This document shows, piece by piece, positions 17,645-27,100 of a stretch of DNA of 64,000 bases. The notes below the pieces were generated by a model. It saw only the letters and a list, made by a program, of their open reading frames with translations, made no database searches and was not told the origin of the DNA. The translations under genes were made by a program, and so were the position numbers. The stretch spans positions 62,001 to 126,000 of the forward strand of contig CAIPFE010000008.1 in NCBI GenBank assembly GCA_903864275.1, read 5' to 3'. The stretch is from an uncultured Mucilaginibacter sp. GTDB lineage: Bacteria; Bacteroidota; Bacteroidia; Sphingobacteriales; Sphingobacteriaceae. Within the stretch, counting starts at the first letter, position 1, and each line of letters starts with the position of its first letter.

Positions 17645-18853
17645 TTACTTTATTCTTTCCCCCACCGGTGCAAGTTCCTTTAATTTGCTTTCGGGTTTAT
17701 CCAAATAAAAATAAGCCGTGGCTGAATAATCATCAACCCTATAAAAGTTGACCCAGCCTTTCGGGAAATTGGTGTCAGTTAACGCCTGCGGATGTTCAAA
17801 TAATCGGGTAAAACCATGTTCTCCAGCCACTGTTACCGGGGTCAGCAGAACGCCCTTTGCTTGCAGCGACTTTACTTCGTCATTGCCGCCACCACCGATC
17901 TCCTGTATAACAGCCTTAAAATTATCCTCAAAATAAATGGCATCGGGAATGTGAAACCGATAAAAGGCATATTGTTTTTTTGCAGTGTCGGCCAACAAGC
18001 AGCCCTGGTACATATTTGTAAACTGGCCTTCGCCCCAGCCAGTCCCTATGTAATCCTCCGATCCTGTTCCGTTTATGGTAGGATATTTTTTATCCCCGTC
18101 GATGTATAGCTTTACCTCGCCCTCGCCCCACCAGGTTTGGCCATACGCCGGGTCAACATTCACCCCAACATTTACGCCCAAAAAGCGGCCCTTGCCTTTA
18201 ATTTCTGGCAGTAATTCAAAATCTTTACCAGGAGTGGAGGTTATTGACCTGTTCCAGCACGCATGAAAATACAATATATCATCCTGTGCCTTGTCCATGA
18301 TATTGTAATCTATATCAAAAAAAAGTAAACCGAGGTCGCTGCTGCCTTCATTGGTAAGCACCACTTTCGCCCTTTTTTTAAATGGCATGGGGATGTAACA
18401 ATTAAAGCTTCTTCCCTCGGGATCGGTAAAAAGCGCCGACTGGAAGGCAACGGGATGTCCCAGGCCAGCACAGAAAAAATCCCCAAAAGGAACATCTACC
18501 GCCGGCTTATCAGCCCCGTCCCAGTAAATACGCAAACGAAGCGAACGAAGCATCCTGGGGCTGCGGTCGCCAATGGTAAACCACATCCGCTGGATGACGC
18601 CGGCCGAATGTACATCAAGCAGCGTTTTACTTTCACCGGCTTTAAGCGATTCAAAAGCGTTGCCTTTTGCCCCCTTGTTTGTTTTTCCGCCTTCCCCTTT
18701 TTGGCCGTTCAGATTTTCAAAACTACTGACGCGGGATCGCACACCTTTTGGCATAATGTATAGTTCCTGGGCCGACAGCCTGCCTGCTGAAACCAGCGAC
18801 AATAGCAGCCCAAAAAAATGGAATGATAATTTGCGGTTAGTTTTCATTTTCAT
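17645..18853 (-). CDS. DUF2961 (GH172) glycosidase
   Basis: This 402-residue exported protein has a signal peptide (cleavage near SAQ, about 29) and matches DUF2961, now glycoside hydrolase family 172: SSFENLNGQ, the IQRMWFTIGD strand, RIYWDGADKPAVDVPFGDFF, YIPMPFKKRAKVVLTNEG and GTGSEDYIGTGWGEGQF, which carries the proposed acidic catalytic region. Known GH172 enzymes act on fructofuranose or arabinofuranose linkages. It is upstream of the GH20 gene in the same direction, so both may act on one glycan; the substrate is unknown. Confidence 0.88.
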   Translation of the reverse strand: MKMKTNRKLSFHFFGLLLSLVSAGRLSAQELYIMPKGVRSRVSSFENLNGQKGEGGKTNKGAKGNAFESLKAGESKTLLDVHSAGVIQRMWFTIGDRSPRMLRSLRLRIYWDGADKPAVDVPFGDFFCAGLGHPVAFQSALFTDPEGRSFNCYIPMPFKKRAKVVLTNEGSSDLGLLFFDIDYNIMDKAQDDILYFHACWNRSITSTPGKDFELLPEIKGKGRFLGVNVGVNVDPAYGQTWWGEGEVKLYIDGDKKYPTINGTGSEDYIGTGWGEGQFTNMYQGCLLADTAKKQYAFYRFHIPDAIYFEDNFKAVIQEIGGGGNDEVKSLQAKGVLLTPVTVAGEHGFTRLFEHPQALTDTNFPKGWVNFYRVDDYSATAYFYLDKPESKLKELAPVGERIK

Positions 18854-18939
18854 CGGGATTTATAGCATTGGTTAATAATGGTCTAACAATGTTATAAAAA
18901 ATAATTCAATCTCATCCGATAGGCCAATTTACCGGGTGC

Positions 18940-19572
18940 TTAATTATCATTTACCAGCGCCTTCTTTTTGCGGTTTATATTAACGCTATGTTTTTTAAGG
19001 AAATTGTAGGTGAGGCTAAAACCCATATATTGTCCGCCCCTGTTGCTATTTGTACCATCAAAATAATAGTAACCCTGCGTTACCGCTATCGCCCATATCT
19101 CGCTGATATTAAAATTAATGCTGTTACAAACTTCTGTCATCAGGCCCTGCTTAGCCTTGAATACATAGCCGCCTCCCAAACACAACGCCTCGGCAAACCT
19201 GCCTTTTGAGAAAACGTTTATCGTGGGCCTGAACTCAAGGAACCGGCTTGTATCGCCACCCGGGCCGATCGAATTTAATCTGCCTGTAGCAAGGCCTATA
19301 TCAAAAATGCCATAAGTGCGCCCAATCTCGACGGAAGGTGAAAATCTTTTTGCCGCGCCGCCTTTTGTGTTTACAAATACATCGGCATTAACGGAGACAT
19401 AAAAATACTGTGGTTCCTTATTTTCTTTCGAGGTATCCTTTTCAATAACGGTATCCTTACCTGCTATTTTATTGCCGCCGCGGGGAATTTTCACTTCTGG
19501 GGTTTGAGCTTTATTTTGTGCAAACAAAAAGGCGGTGTTTAATAAGAGAGCAATTGTAAATAGTATTTTCAT
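18940..19572 (-). CDS. exported hypothetical protein, barrel-like
   Basis: This 210-residue protein has a signal peptide (MKILFTIALLLNTAFLFAQ) and a short proline/lysine linker, then alternating aromatic-rich strands (YFYVSVNADVFV, FSPSVEIGRTYGIFDIGLATGRL, FRPTINVF, YYYFDGTNSN, YMGFSLTYNFL), which suggests a small outer-membrane beta-barrel. I do not recognise a family. It is on the same strand as the glycosyltransferase operon but separated by 103 bp. Confidence 0.72.
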   Translation of the reverse strand: MKILFTIALLLNTAFLFAQNKAQTPEVKIPRGGNKIAGKDTVIEKDTSKENKEPQYFYVSVNADVFVNTKGGAAKRFSPSVEIGRTYGIFDIGLATGRLNSIGPGGDTSRFLEFRPTINVFSKGRFAEALCLGGGYVFKAKQGLMTEVCNSINFNISEIWAIAVTQGYYYFDGTNSNRGGQYMGFSLTYNFLKKHSVNINRKKKALVNDN

Positions 19573-19675
19573 TTTTAGAAAAGTTTAGGTAGTAGACAGA
19601 TAAAGATTTTATTTGTTTGGATGACCGGTAAAAACTGATTAAGGGGCGCCCGCAGATTGTCTAACCGGTAAGTGG

Positions 19676-20845
19676 TCAACCCCTCATCTCATCGAAAAAA
19701 GGCGTTGCTTTTTCCTCAACACATTTCGCAGCATACAAATATAAAGCAGCGCTCCAGGTTTGCCAGTCAACACCCATTACTTCGCCCGTTTGGGATTTTA
19801 TCCATTCGTTAAAGCCAAATTCCAGGTTTGGATTGCTTGATAGTTTAACGAGTTTGGTTAACTCAACCAATTTTTGTTCAGCGAGCTTATATCTTTTTGC
19901 TGCAACCAGTGCTGCCACATAAAACCCGCAGATGAAGGGCCAGATCCCGCCATTATGATAATTGCCGGGCATATTAAAGTTTTCATAACGCTTTATCCAG
20001 TCCGGGTCGCCCGGCAGTGTAAACGGGAAAAAATTGGGGGGTAAATTAACGGCAAGGTCGCCTTTCTGTAACATGGCGCTGCACTCCTCTTCTATCCACG
20101 ATATAATCGCCTCCGCACGGGAAACCGGCGCCAGGCCCGAAAGGATCGCCAGGCTGTTGCCCAGCAGGTCGAACCGCTCACTTGAATAAACTTTGTACGA
20201 CCAAAATGCATAATATGGTTTATTTTTTACAACCAATCCTTCGTGTACATGGTGATTTATAATTCCTTCTGTGATGGTAAACCGTTTCATTTCCTTCGAC
20301 ATCAAACCGGCCCTTTCGTCAAACCCGAGTAACCGCAGATAGCTATATGCCAGGGTATTCACAAACAGGCCATAGCCTATTACCCACTGTTCATCGCGCC
20401 AATCGCTGGTGGGCTGCTGGGCCACCATGTACCTGTCTGAGGGGCTTTGGTATTCCATCCAGGTTAGGGATTTAACTACGGCTTCGTCCAAAAAATCCTT
20501 TTCTCCGGTTAGTTTCCTGAAGATACCAACCCCAAGCAAAAATAACGGCGTGGAATCGCTCGACCCGCGGTCGTCCTTATCATGCACCAGCGAGGTGATG
20601 TGCCCGTGTTCGGTTTGGTTTTTTGCAAGGGTCTGCAAAACATTTCGGATGCTTTCTATAAGCTCGCTATTACCGGTAACAGCTATTCCAAATATCGAAA
20701 ACATCAGGTCGCGGGTATATGGCTCAGGATATCCCCAGCCTGCGGTACGCGGAAGGCCGTGGAAGGGGCCGTGTGCATTATGCAGCAATACTTGCAATGC
20801 GGCTTTTTTTGCCTCTTCAATCTCTTGCCAATCTATTGTTTGCAT
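19676..20845 (-). CDS. (alpha/alpha)6-barrel glycosidase, GH100/GH63-like
   Basis: This 389-residue cytosolic protein has the helical toroid pattern of six-hairpin glycosidases: WGYPEPYTRDLMFS (the Arg-Asp of the substrate cleft), HDKDDRGSSDSTPLFLLG with likely catalytic acids, TSDWRDEQWVIGYGLFVNTLAYSYLR, and YENFNMPGNYHNGGIWPFICGFYVAAL near the C-terminus (a His-Asn-Gly-Gly-x-Trp-Pro motif shared with GH100 neutral invertases and GH63). It is the last gene of a three-gene operon after a GT4 glycosyltransferase (11 bp) and a PIG-L deacetylase. It may hydrolyse the product of those enzymes or a storage sugar such as sucrose or glucosylglycerate; the substrate is not visible. Confidence 0.8.
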   Translation of the reverse strand: MQTIDWQEIEEAKKAALQVLLHNAHGPFHGLPRTAGWGYPEPYTRDLMFSIFGIAVTGNSELIESIRNVLQTLAKNQTEHGHITSLVHDKDDRGSSDSTPLFLLGVGIFRKLTGEKDFLDEAVVKSLTWMEYQSPSDRYMVAQQPTSDWRDEQWVIGYGLFVNTLAYSYLRLLGFDERAGLMSKEMKRFTITEGIINHHVHEGLVVKNKPYYAFWSYKVYSSERFDLLGNSLAILSGLAPVSRAEAIISWIEEECSAMLQKGDLAVNLPPNFFPFTLPGDPDWIKRYENFNMPGNYHNGGIWPFICGFYVAALVAAKRYKLAEQKLVELTKLVKLSSNPNLEFGFNEWIKSQTGEVMGVDWQTWSAALYLYAAKCVEEKATPFFDEMRG

Positions 20846-20856
20846 AGCCTTATTGT

Positions 20857-21999
20857 TTAAACGATACCCAATTTCTGGTTGACTATCTGCACAAATTGTT
20901 TAGCCACTACCCGGTAATCAAATTTTTTGGTAACCCGTTCCCTGCCGGCCTTCCCCATCCTGGTACGTAATAAGGGACGGTTCATCAGCATCAATAAATC
21001 CTTAGCTATATCATCTACATTCGCCCTGTAATCTACCGTCCTGGCGTTTTTAAAAATTATTTCGTGATTTTTCTCATAGCCTGATTCCTCGCCCAATACC
21101 ACATGGTCTACCACTATTTTTTGGCCAACATCAGCCAGCAAAGCGGTTTCACCGTCTACCATCGTATCCAGCACGCCCATTGCTTTAATTGATATCACCG
21201 GTTTTTCGCAGGCATTTGCTTCAACTTGCGACATACCGAAGCCTTCCAGCCTTGACGGCGCCGCATAAATATCACATGCCCCGATCAAATAAGGTACAAA
21301 ATTTCGGGAAATTATACTGGTAGCAAAAATAACCCGGTCTTCAATGCCAAGTTGCGTGGCAAGCTCGATATCGGCCAGGTTTTGGAGATCGGTGCGGGGT
21401 TGCGGCCATACTTTGCAAACATATTTCCAGTCGGGCACCTGGTCTTTGACCATTGCCAGCGCCTGCATTACTTCCCGTGCGCCTTTTGACGCGGCATCAC
21501 CGCCAACAGTGAGCAACATCAACTGATAGGGCGTTATCCCGAGTGCTTGGCGCACGGCCATAATTTTAGGGTCGTCCTTGGCGTAGGACATAAAAGTATC
21601 GGTATCGCAGCCTACCGGCAAAACTTCAATGTTATCGGCATTGATCCCATCCCTTACATACATCTCCTTTACCCAATTACTGGTAACCAGGATAAGCGGG
21701 AGCCCATTAAGAACACCCTGGTAATTGGCAATAAAGCCATCAGCAACCAGCCAGGGAACGGGCTGAACGCCAAATTTCTGCGGATGCAGGATGAGTTGAG
21801 GGGTATGTCCCCAATAACCGATACCAACTACAACATCAGGCTTAAACCAGCGATAATACCATTCTTTTTCCTGTTCTGATTCACAATTAACGGCATGGGC
21901 ATCTACGCCAATTTCAAGCAGCCCGCGGTATAAAAGGTCTCCCTGGGTTGCCAGGCCACTCGGCGATGCGGGGTAATCATATAGCAATAATACTCTCAT
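20857..21999 (-). CDS. GT4-family glycosyltransferase
   Basis: This 380-residue protein has the GT-B fold of retaining GT4 enzymes: an N-terminal MRVLLLYDYPASPSGLATQG with the glycine-rich acceptor loop, a GCDTDTF segment before the nucleotide-binding half, and the EX7E motif in LEGFGMSQVEANACEKPVI. It transfers a sugar from an activated donor. I chose the ATG at 21999 because the 16 upstream codons overlap the preceding gene and precede the first strand. It overlaps the 3' end of the PIG-L gene by 23 bp, so the two are co-translated in all likelihood. It is not a BshA match: the BshA acceptor-loop pattern is absent. Confidence 0.88.
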   Translation of the reverse strand: MRVLLLYDYPASPSGLATQGDLLYRGLLEIGVDAHAVNCESEQEKEWYYRWFKPDVVVGIGYWGHTPQLILHPQKFGVQPVPWLVADGFIANYQGVLNGLPLILVTSNWVKEMYVRDGINADNIEVLPVGCDTDTFMSYAKDDPKIMAVRQALGITPYQLMLLTVGGDAASKGAREVMQALAMVKDQVPDWKYVCKVWPQPRTDLQNLADIELATQLGIEDRVIFATSIISRNFVPYLIGACDIYAAPSRLEGFGMSQVEANACEKPVISIKAMGVLDTMVDGETALLADVGQKIVVDHVVLGEESGYEKNHEIIFKNARTVDYRANVDDIAKDLLMLMNRPLLRTRMGKAGRERVTKKFDYRVVAKQFVQIVNQKLGIV

Positions 22000-22636
22000 A
22001 GTTTTTGCTTCCGGTAGCCAGCCATTGGTGTGCCTGGCGGGCATCATTAAAATGCCAGAAAGCCTCCTCAGCCGGGGTTGTTTTTGCTTCCCAGCTATTT
22101 ATGTCGAAGCCATAAACAGATGTGATGATGTTATATTTTATTTCCCAAAGCTGCCGGGACAGTAATTGATCAATGTGTGCGTTTTTTATCGGTTTGGGAT
22201 AATATTCCCTATTGCCGTCTTCGTAGGAAAAAGCCCAAAGTTCATCAGTCATTAATTTACCCGAATGCCATAGCTTAATAACTGCCCGGCCAATCTCTTC
22301 GTGCCGGCGGTGCCTGGTATATTCACCATTAATGCTATGGGTAATGACGAGATCGAAATTAGTTGCGGGTAACAGGTCAAGTATAGCGCCTTCAACCTCG
22401 TTTTCCGCTAAAGGTATTTGTTCAGGCCCGTCGTCAAGATCACCCATTTTTCCGATAGCGCCTAAAATATTTAAAACATGGTTAAATTTTGGCGAGCGGT
22501 CGGGGTCGTTTTTTCTGCAAAGACAGGCAATAAAACAATCCCACGAGGGGTTGTTCAAAATTGTGCCGCCTGCCCACAGGGTTTCGTCATCTGGGTGTGC
22601 TACTATAATTGCTACCTTCTTTGTCTTCTTATCCAT
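21977..22636 (-). CDS. PIG-L family deacetylase
   Basis: This 219-residue protein is a zinc-dependent LmbE/PIG-L N-deacetylase. The metal motif AHPDDETLWAGG is near residue 14, and a second metal-binding His lies in RHRRHEEIGRAV near 118. Family members deacetylate GlcNAc-containing compounds (GlcNAc-PI, GlcNAc-malate, GlcNAc-inositol). I start at the ATG at 22636 (the ten upstream codons are hydrophobic leader-like). It is the first gene of the operon with the GT4 and the (alpha/alpha)6 glycosidase, so the three may make or recycle one small glycoside. Confidence 0.88.
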   Translation of the reverse strand: MDKKTKKVAIIVAHPDDETLWAGGTILNNPSWDCFIACLCRKNDPDRSPKFNHVLNILGAIGKMGDLDDGPEQIPLAENEVEGAILDLLPATNFDLVITHSINGEYTRHRRHEEIGRAVIKLWHSGKLMTDELWAFSYEDGNREYYPKPIKNAHIDQLLSRQLWEIKYNIITSVYGFDINSWEAKTTPAEEAFWHFNDARQAHQWLATGSKNYESIIAI

Positions 22637-22751
22637 CGGGTACAAGCAAAACATCCATAAGAACAAATAGTTTTACGAAAACTGCGTGTTTCTTTTGATA
22701 TGGCCCTGACAACGAGAAAATTGTTGTTAAAAATATCGGACCTTGCCCCGG

Positions 22752-22770
22752 TTACTACTTTTTTCACATT
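22752..22770 (+). promoter_or_regulatory. Motif site A, TTACTACTTTTTTcACATT
   Basis: The 19-nt motif TTACTACTTTTTTnACATT starts 63 bp before the lipoprotein start at 22815. The same motif stands before three more genes in 22.7-28.3 kb (sites B-D) and nowhere else that I found in the window. It is a candidate response-regulator binding site. Confidence 0.7.
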
Positions 22771-22814
22771 TTTCATGAGGTTATTAAAAGCCAGCTTTAG
22801 AGAAAAAACAGATC

Positions 22815-23273
22815 ATGAAAAAAACAACGACACTCATTTTACTTTTTATTGCATCAATTGTTCATCAAGGCTGCAGCCCTTCATCATTCGCTACCGTTGG
22901 AAATAATGGATGGAAAGTCACCCTGTATCATTACACAGAAGATGTAAAGATCCAGGAAAACGGACAGGACTGTACATTTGTTAATGATGCCTTTGCCGGG
23001 CATCAAAAGGCAGGATACGCTTCGTATTCAAGCGGTATGGGAGCCTCCGGTGGTTATCTTCTGTACACCAGGGGTATCCAACTAAGCAAAAGCGTTGACG
23101 AGCATCATATTACGCTGACCAAAAATGATAAAACCGTTACGGTTGACTACAACCGGAAAAGCCAGCCATTTTTGGATGTAAGCGCAGCCTTGGGCGAGTC
23201 AAAGATAATGACCATCGCTGACCTGCAAAAGGAATATATAAAGGAGCATAGCAAAAAGAAGAAAAAGTCTTAA
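22815..23273 (+). CDS. small lipoprotein, function unknown
   Basis: This 152-residue protein has a lipoprotein signal (IASIVHQGC, Cys20) followed by a beta-rich domain with CTFVNDAFAGHQKAGYASYSSGMGASGGYLLYTRG and a lysine-rich tail. I do not recognise a family. Its promoter region carries motif site A, shared with the response regulator and two other nearby genes, which suggests that it belongs to that local regulon. A hairpin terminator follows at 23361. Confidence 0.78.
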   Translation: MKKTTTLILLFIASIVHQGCSPSSFATVGNNGWKVTLYHYTEDVKIQENGQDCTFVNDAFAGHQKAGYASYSSGMGASGGYLLYTRGIQLSKSVDEHHITLTKNDKTVTVDYNRKSQPFLDVSAALGESKIMTIADLQKEYIKEHSKKKKKS

Positions 23274-23360
23274 ACCACTATTACCTTGTCGCTATATTGA
23301 ATATCCGGCGGGCTAGCAATGAAAACTCGTAGGAGTTATCGTTTGTGGAAAACAATAGAT

Positions 23361-23420
23361 TGTGCCCCGCAGGAACTACCTAACTCGCAAAGGGTGGCCC
23401 TGACGGGGCACATGTTTTTT
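23361..23420 (+). terminator. Long-loop terminator hairpin
   Basis: TGTGCCCCG (23361-23369) pairs with CGGGGCACA (23404-23412) across a 34-nt loop, followed by a run of T. It lies 88 bp downstream of the small lipoprotein gene. Confidence 0.6.
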
Positions 23421-23484
23421 TCAGCATCAACAGCAAACCAATAGCCCGAATGGGGCAGCTGGTTCAAATACTTTTCTCTAAAAT

Positions 23485-24117
23485 TTATCTTAACCCTGTT
23501 TTGCGGAGCGCTTCCTTTTTATTGCGCACATGTAATTTTTCGTAAAGGTTGCGGATATGGGTGCGGACGGTATCAATAGCTATAAAAAGGTGGTCGGCAA
23601 TTTCCTGGTAGCTGTAGCCCTTGCTAAGCCAGGCCAATACTTCGTTTTCACGGTCGCTCAAACTGTCTTTGGCATCCACATAAGGTGTTTGCTGCTGGAA
23701 AGCCATCACCACCTTTCGCGCGATCTGGCTGCTCATGGGGCTACCGCCTTTACGCAGGTCTATTAATGATTCGATAAGTTTACCAGAGGAAGTGTTTTTT
23801 AAAACATAGCCTGTTGCCCCTGCCTGCAGGGCCTTGAATACCCGGTCGGCATCATCGTATACGCTTAGTACCATAAACTGGATGTCAGGGCGACGGGGCT
23901 TTAACCAGGCGATAAGCTCGATGCCTGACTTGCCGGGCAGTTGCAGGTCGGTTAATACCAATTCGATATCACTGCCCAGGCCGGCCTCAAAATACTCGAT
24001 GGCCTCCTCGGTACTTATAAATGATGCCTTTAAATTAAATTCGCCCGAGCCTGCCAATAGCGCACCCAAATAATTGCGTATCTTCTCGTCATCTTCTATT
24101 ATAACTATTGGAGTCAT
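23485..24117 (-). CDS. NarL/LuxR-family response regulator
   Basis: This 210-residue regulator has a receiver domain (residues 1-120: acidic pocket EDDE at 8-11, phosphoacceptor D57 in VLTDLQLPG, Lys in YVLKN at about 109) and a LuxR-type DNA-binding domain (about 147-205) with LSDRENEVLAWLSKGYSYQEIADHL and VRTHIRNLYEKL. Its partner is almost surely the large sensor kinase 58 bp upstream. The gene has its own copy of the shared motif (site B), so it may regulate its own transcription separately from the kinase. Confidence 0.93.
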   Translation of the reverse strand: MTPIVIIEDDEKIRNYLGALLAGSGEFNLKASFISTEEAIEYFEAGLGSDIELVLTDLQLPGKSGIELIAWLKPRRPDIQFMVLSVYDDADRVFKALQAGATGYVLKNTSSGKLIESLIDLRKGGSPMSSQIARKVVMAFQQQTPYVDAKDSLSDRENEVLAWLSKGYSYQEIADHLFIAIDTVRTHIRNLYEKLHVRNKKEALRKTGLR

Positions 24118-24153
24118 TGAATTTTAAAGGTAACCGTTTATTAGCTAAACGAC

Positions 24154-24172
24154 AATGTTAAAAAAGTAGTAA
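24154..24172 (-). promoter_or_regulatory. Motif site B before the response regulator
   Basis: On the minus strand this reads TTACTACTTTTTTAACATT and starts 55 bp before the response-regulator start. It sits in the 58-bp gap between kinase and regulator genes, pointing to an internal, possibly autoregulated promoter. Confidence 0.7.
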
Positions 24173-24175
24173 TTA

Positions 24176-27100
24176 TTAAGCCTGCAGATTCAAAGTGTAC
24201 CTAACTTTCAGGCCGTTTTTTTGACTTATCCAGGTAATTGTTCCGCCAATATCTTCCATTCGTTTGCGCATATTTTTTAAACCGTTACCCGTTGACCGGG
24301 GGCTTCTATCAGGTAGTCCCTTCCCATCGTCGCTTACTTCAAAATTCAGCCTGTCCGTTTCAAGCCCAAGTGAAAGCTTAACACTATTGGCACACGCATG
24401 TTTCATTACATTGTTTAATGCTTCTTTTGTAACCAGGTATAAGTTGCGGCGCTGTTCATTGCTTAGTTTTATATCAGGTACTTCATCCGGGAAATTGATC
24501 TTTAACTGTAGTTCAAAAGGTTCAAAATGCTGCTGCATTTGCTCCCTCATATACGATAACAAGTTTTCAAGTGAATCGTTTTGAGGGTTGAGCGCCCAAA
24601 TAATTTCGCTCATACTTTCAACAAGCTTCCTGGCAGCGGCGGAGATGTTGCCCAGGTCATTTTTAATTACCCGGTCTGTTTTCTGCTGGGTTTGGATCAG
24701 CTCACTTAACAGGGCTATATGCGTCAACCCGCTGCCAATTTCGTCGTGCATATCCCGGCTGATACGGTTACGTTCAGCATCAATAGCATGTTGTCTTTCC
24801 AGCTGCCGTAAACGTTTTTTAATTTTTTGCCGCGATACCAACCAGGTAATGTAAATAATTGCTATCAAAAAACTAATAGCAGAATAAATATAAAACCACG
24901 TTTTTTGCCAGAATGGCGCATTTATAATTATGGTAAGCCTTTCTTCACGGCTCCATTTGCCATCGCTATTGGCAGCTTTCACTTTTAGTAAATAATTGCC
25001 CGGCAGTAAATGGGAGTAGCGAATGTTTTTTTCGTCAGATGTGATCCATTTTTTATCCCATCTTTCTAAAATGAACTTTATTTTATTTGCCTGTGGCCTG
25101 GTGAAATCGAGCGCCGCAAACTCAAAGCTGATATTATTTTGATCATAAGGAAGGGATATCGTTTTATTTTTTGCGAATGAATTATCCTTAATATATGCCT
25201 TATCGTCAATATTAATGGATGTAATGGCAACCCCCGGGTCGGTAATGGCAGTAGTTTTAATTGATTTTGGGTCAAACCAGTTAAAACCTTTTATTCCGCC
25301 AAAATACATATTACCCGATGGCCCTTTGTAAAAAGCCTGCGTATTAAACTCATTGCTTTGCAGTCCGTCTTTAGCCGAATAATTCTGAAAGGTGTTTTCT
25401 TTTCTGTTAAAAAAACAAAGCCCCATATTGGTACTCATCCAAAAGTTGTGCTGCCCATCCTCCAAAACACCGTACACATAACTGTTTGCCATACCATTTT
25501 TCTCATCGTAAATTGTTTGTTTTTTGGTAAGAGTATTAAATTTAATTAAACCAATACCGCTGCCTATCCAAAGTGTATTTTTATCCTGCTCGTCTATGTG
25601 GATGCTGCGCAAATCTATCAATGGAAAGCGCTTCTCAATTATAATAAAGTCCCCCCCGGCTTTTTTAAAATGAAGCAACCCATGAACAGGTGACGAGCCC
25701 CAAAATGTGTTATCATCCATTTCGACCACATCGGTTAGTAAAAAATTATTGGGGTATTGGGCATTGTCGAACACGCCGGTGTTTACGCCCTTGATCTTTT
25801 TTATAATCATGGGGCCCCAAAACGTGGCCGCTATCAAATCTCCGTTTTTCTGCTGCCTTAATTTATAAATAAAGTTATTATGCTCATTAAGTTCGGGGCC
25901 GTTGATGATCCTGATGGGTAAAAACACGCCCTTTTTTTGATCAAAGGTGGCAATGCCGGTACTGGTACAGATCCAGATCAATCCATCCTTGTCTTTTAAA
26001 ATAGCGCCGACAATTGGACCGGGCAGACCCTTTGGTGTAACCGATGGAAAACTATAATTTTTTATGAGCCTGGTTTTGGGGTCGTATATGTTTAAGCCGC
26101 TGCTGAGTGTGCCGAACCAAATATTCCGGTCGGCATCTTCGTAAAAACATTTAATAAAATAGTCTTTCAGAAAAGTATAGTCGCCCTCATTTAGCGGGAA
26201 TAAATTAAATTTCGGTGGTTTAAGGTCCAACTTGCAAACACCACTGCCGTCAGTACCTATCCATAAATTACCCGAACGGTCAATACACAATGCCGATAAT
26301 ATGTTAATTGGCAATGATTTTTGTTTTGAATTATCGTGCAGATAATGCGCAAAGGTTCGGGTGCCTTCGTCATAACAAAGTAAACCATCATCAATAGTGC
26401 TTATCCATAGCCTGTGATAGTCATCGCTGCAAACTGCCTGTACAGCAAGTATTTTATTAAATGCGGATGCATAATTCAGGGTATCTAAAATGTGAAGGGC
26501 AGTATCTGTTACTGTTATTTTTCCGGGTACTTGCACGTTATATAATTTCCCCTTACCCGCATAAAACGTGGAATGAAATTTAAAAGGTGTTTTATAATAC
26601 TTTACTTTCCCGGTTTGGGTATCCAAAAACAGCATACCACTATTGTCAGGTGTTTTTACCCATATTGCATTTTTAAAGTTTGTTGTTAACCCCCCGGCAG
26701 TAAATGTAATGTAAGGGGTTTTAAACCGGCATGCTGTTATAACAAGAAGGTTAGTGTTTATATGATAGGCATAAATACCTGAAGAAGGATTAAGAATATA
26801 AAACACATCGTTTTTATCAATAAAAACACCCGCTGTCCACAGGTACTGACTAAACGTTACTTTACGGGTAAGTTTATCATCCAGCGGGTCATAATAAAAC
26901 AGTCCGGTTTCATTACAAAACCAAATATCGCCGTGGCTGTCCTCGCATATATTGCCATGAATAAAATTAGAGTTGGCTATTTTTTTGTCGCTTATTTTAT
27001 AAATCTTTACGTTTTGCCCGTCGTACCTGTTCAAACCATCTGCGGTGCCAAACCACATAAAGCCCTTTTTATCCTGATAGATACTGTAGACCGAACTTTG

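Noticed and set aside
20857..22636. Bacillithiol genes bshA and bshB
   Set aside because: The GT4 and PIG-L families fit, but the GT4 protein shows no BshA acceptor-loop pattern and no bshC-like gene is present.
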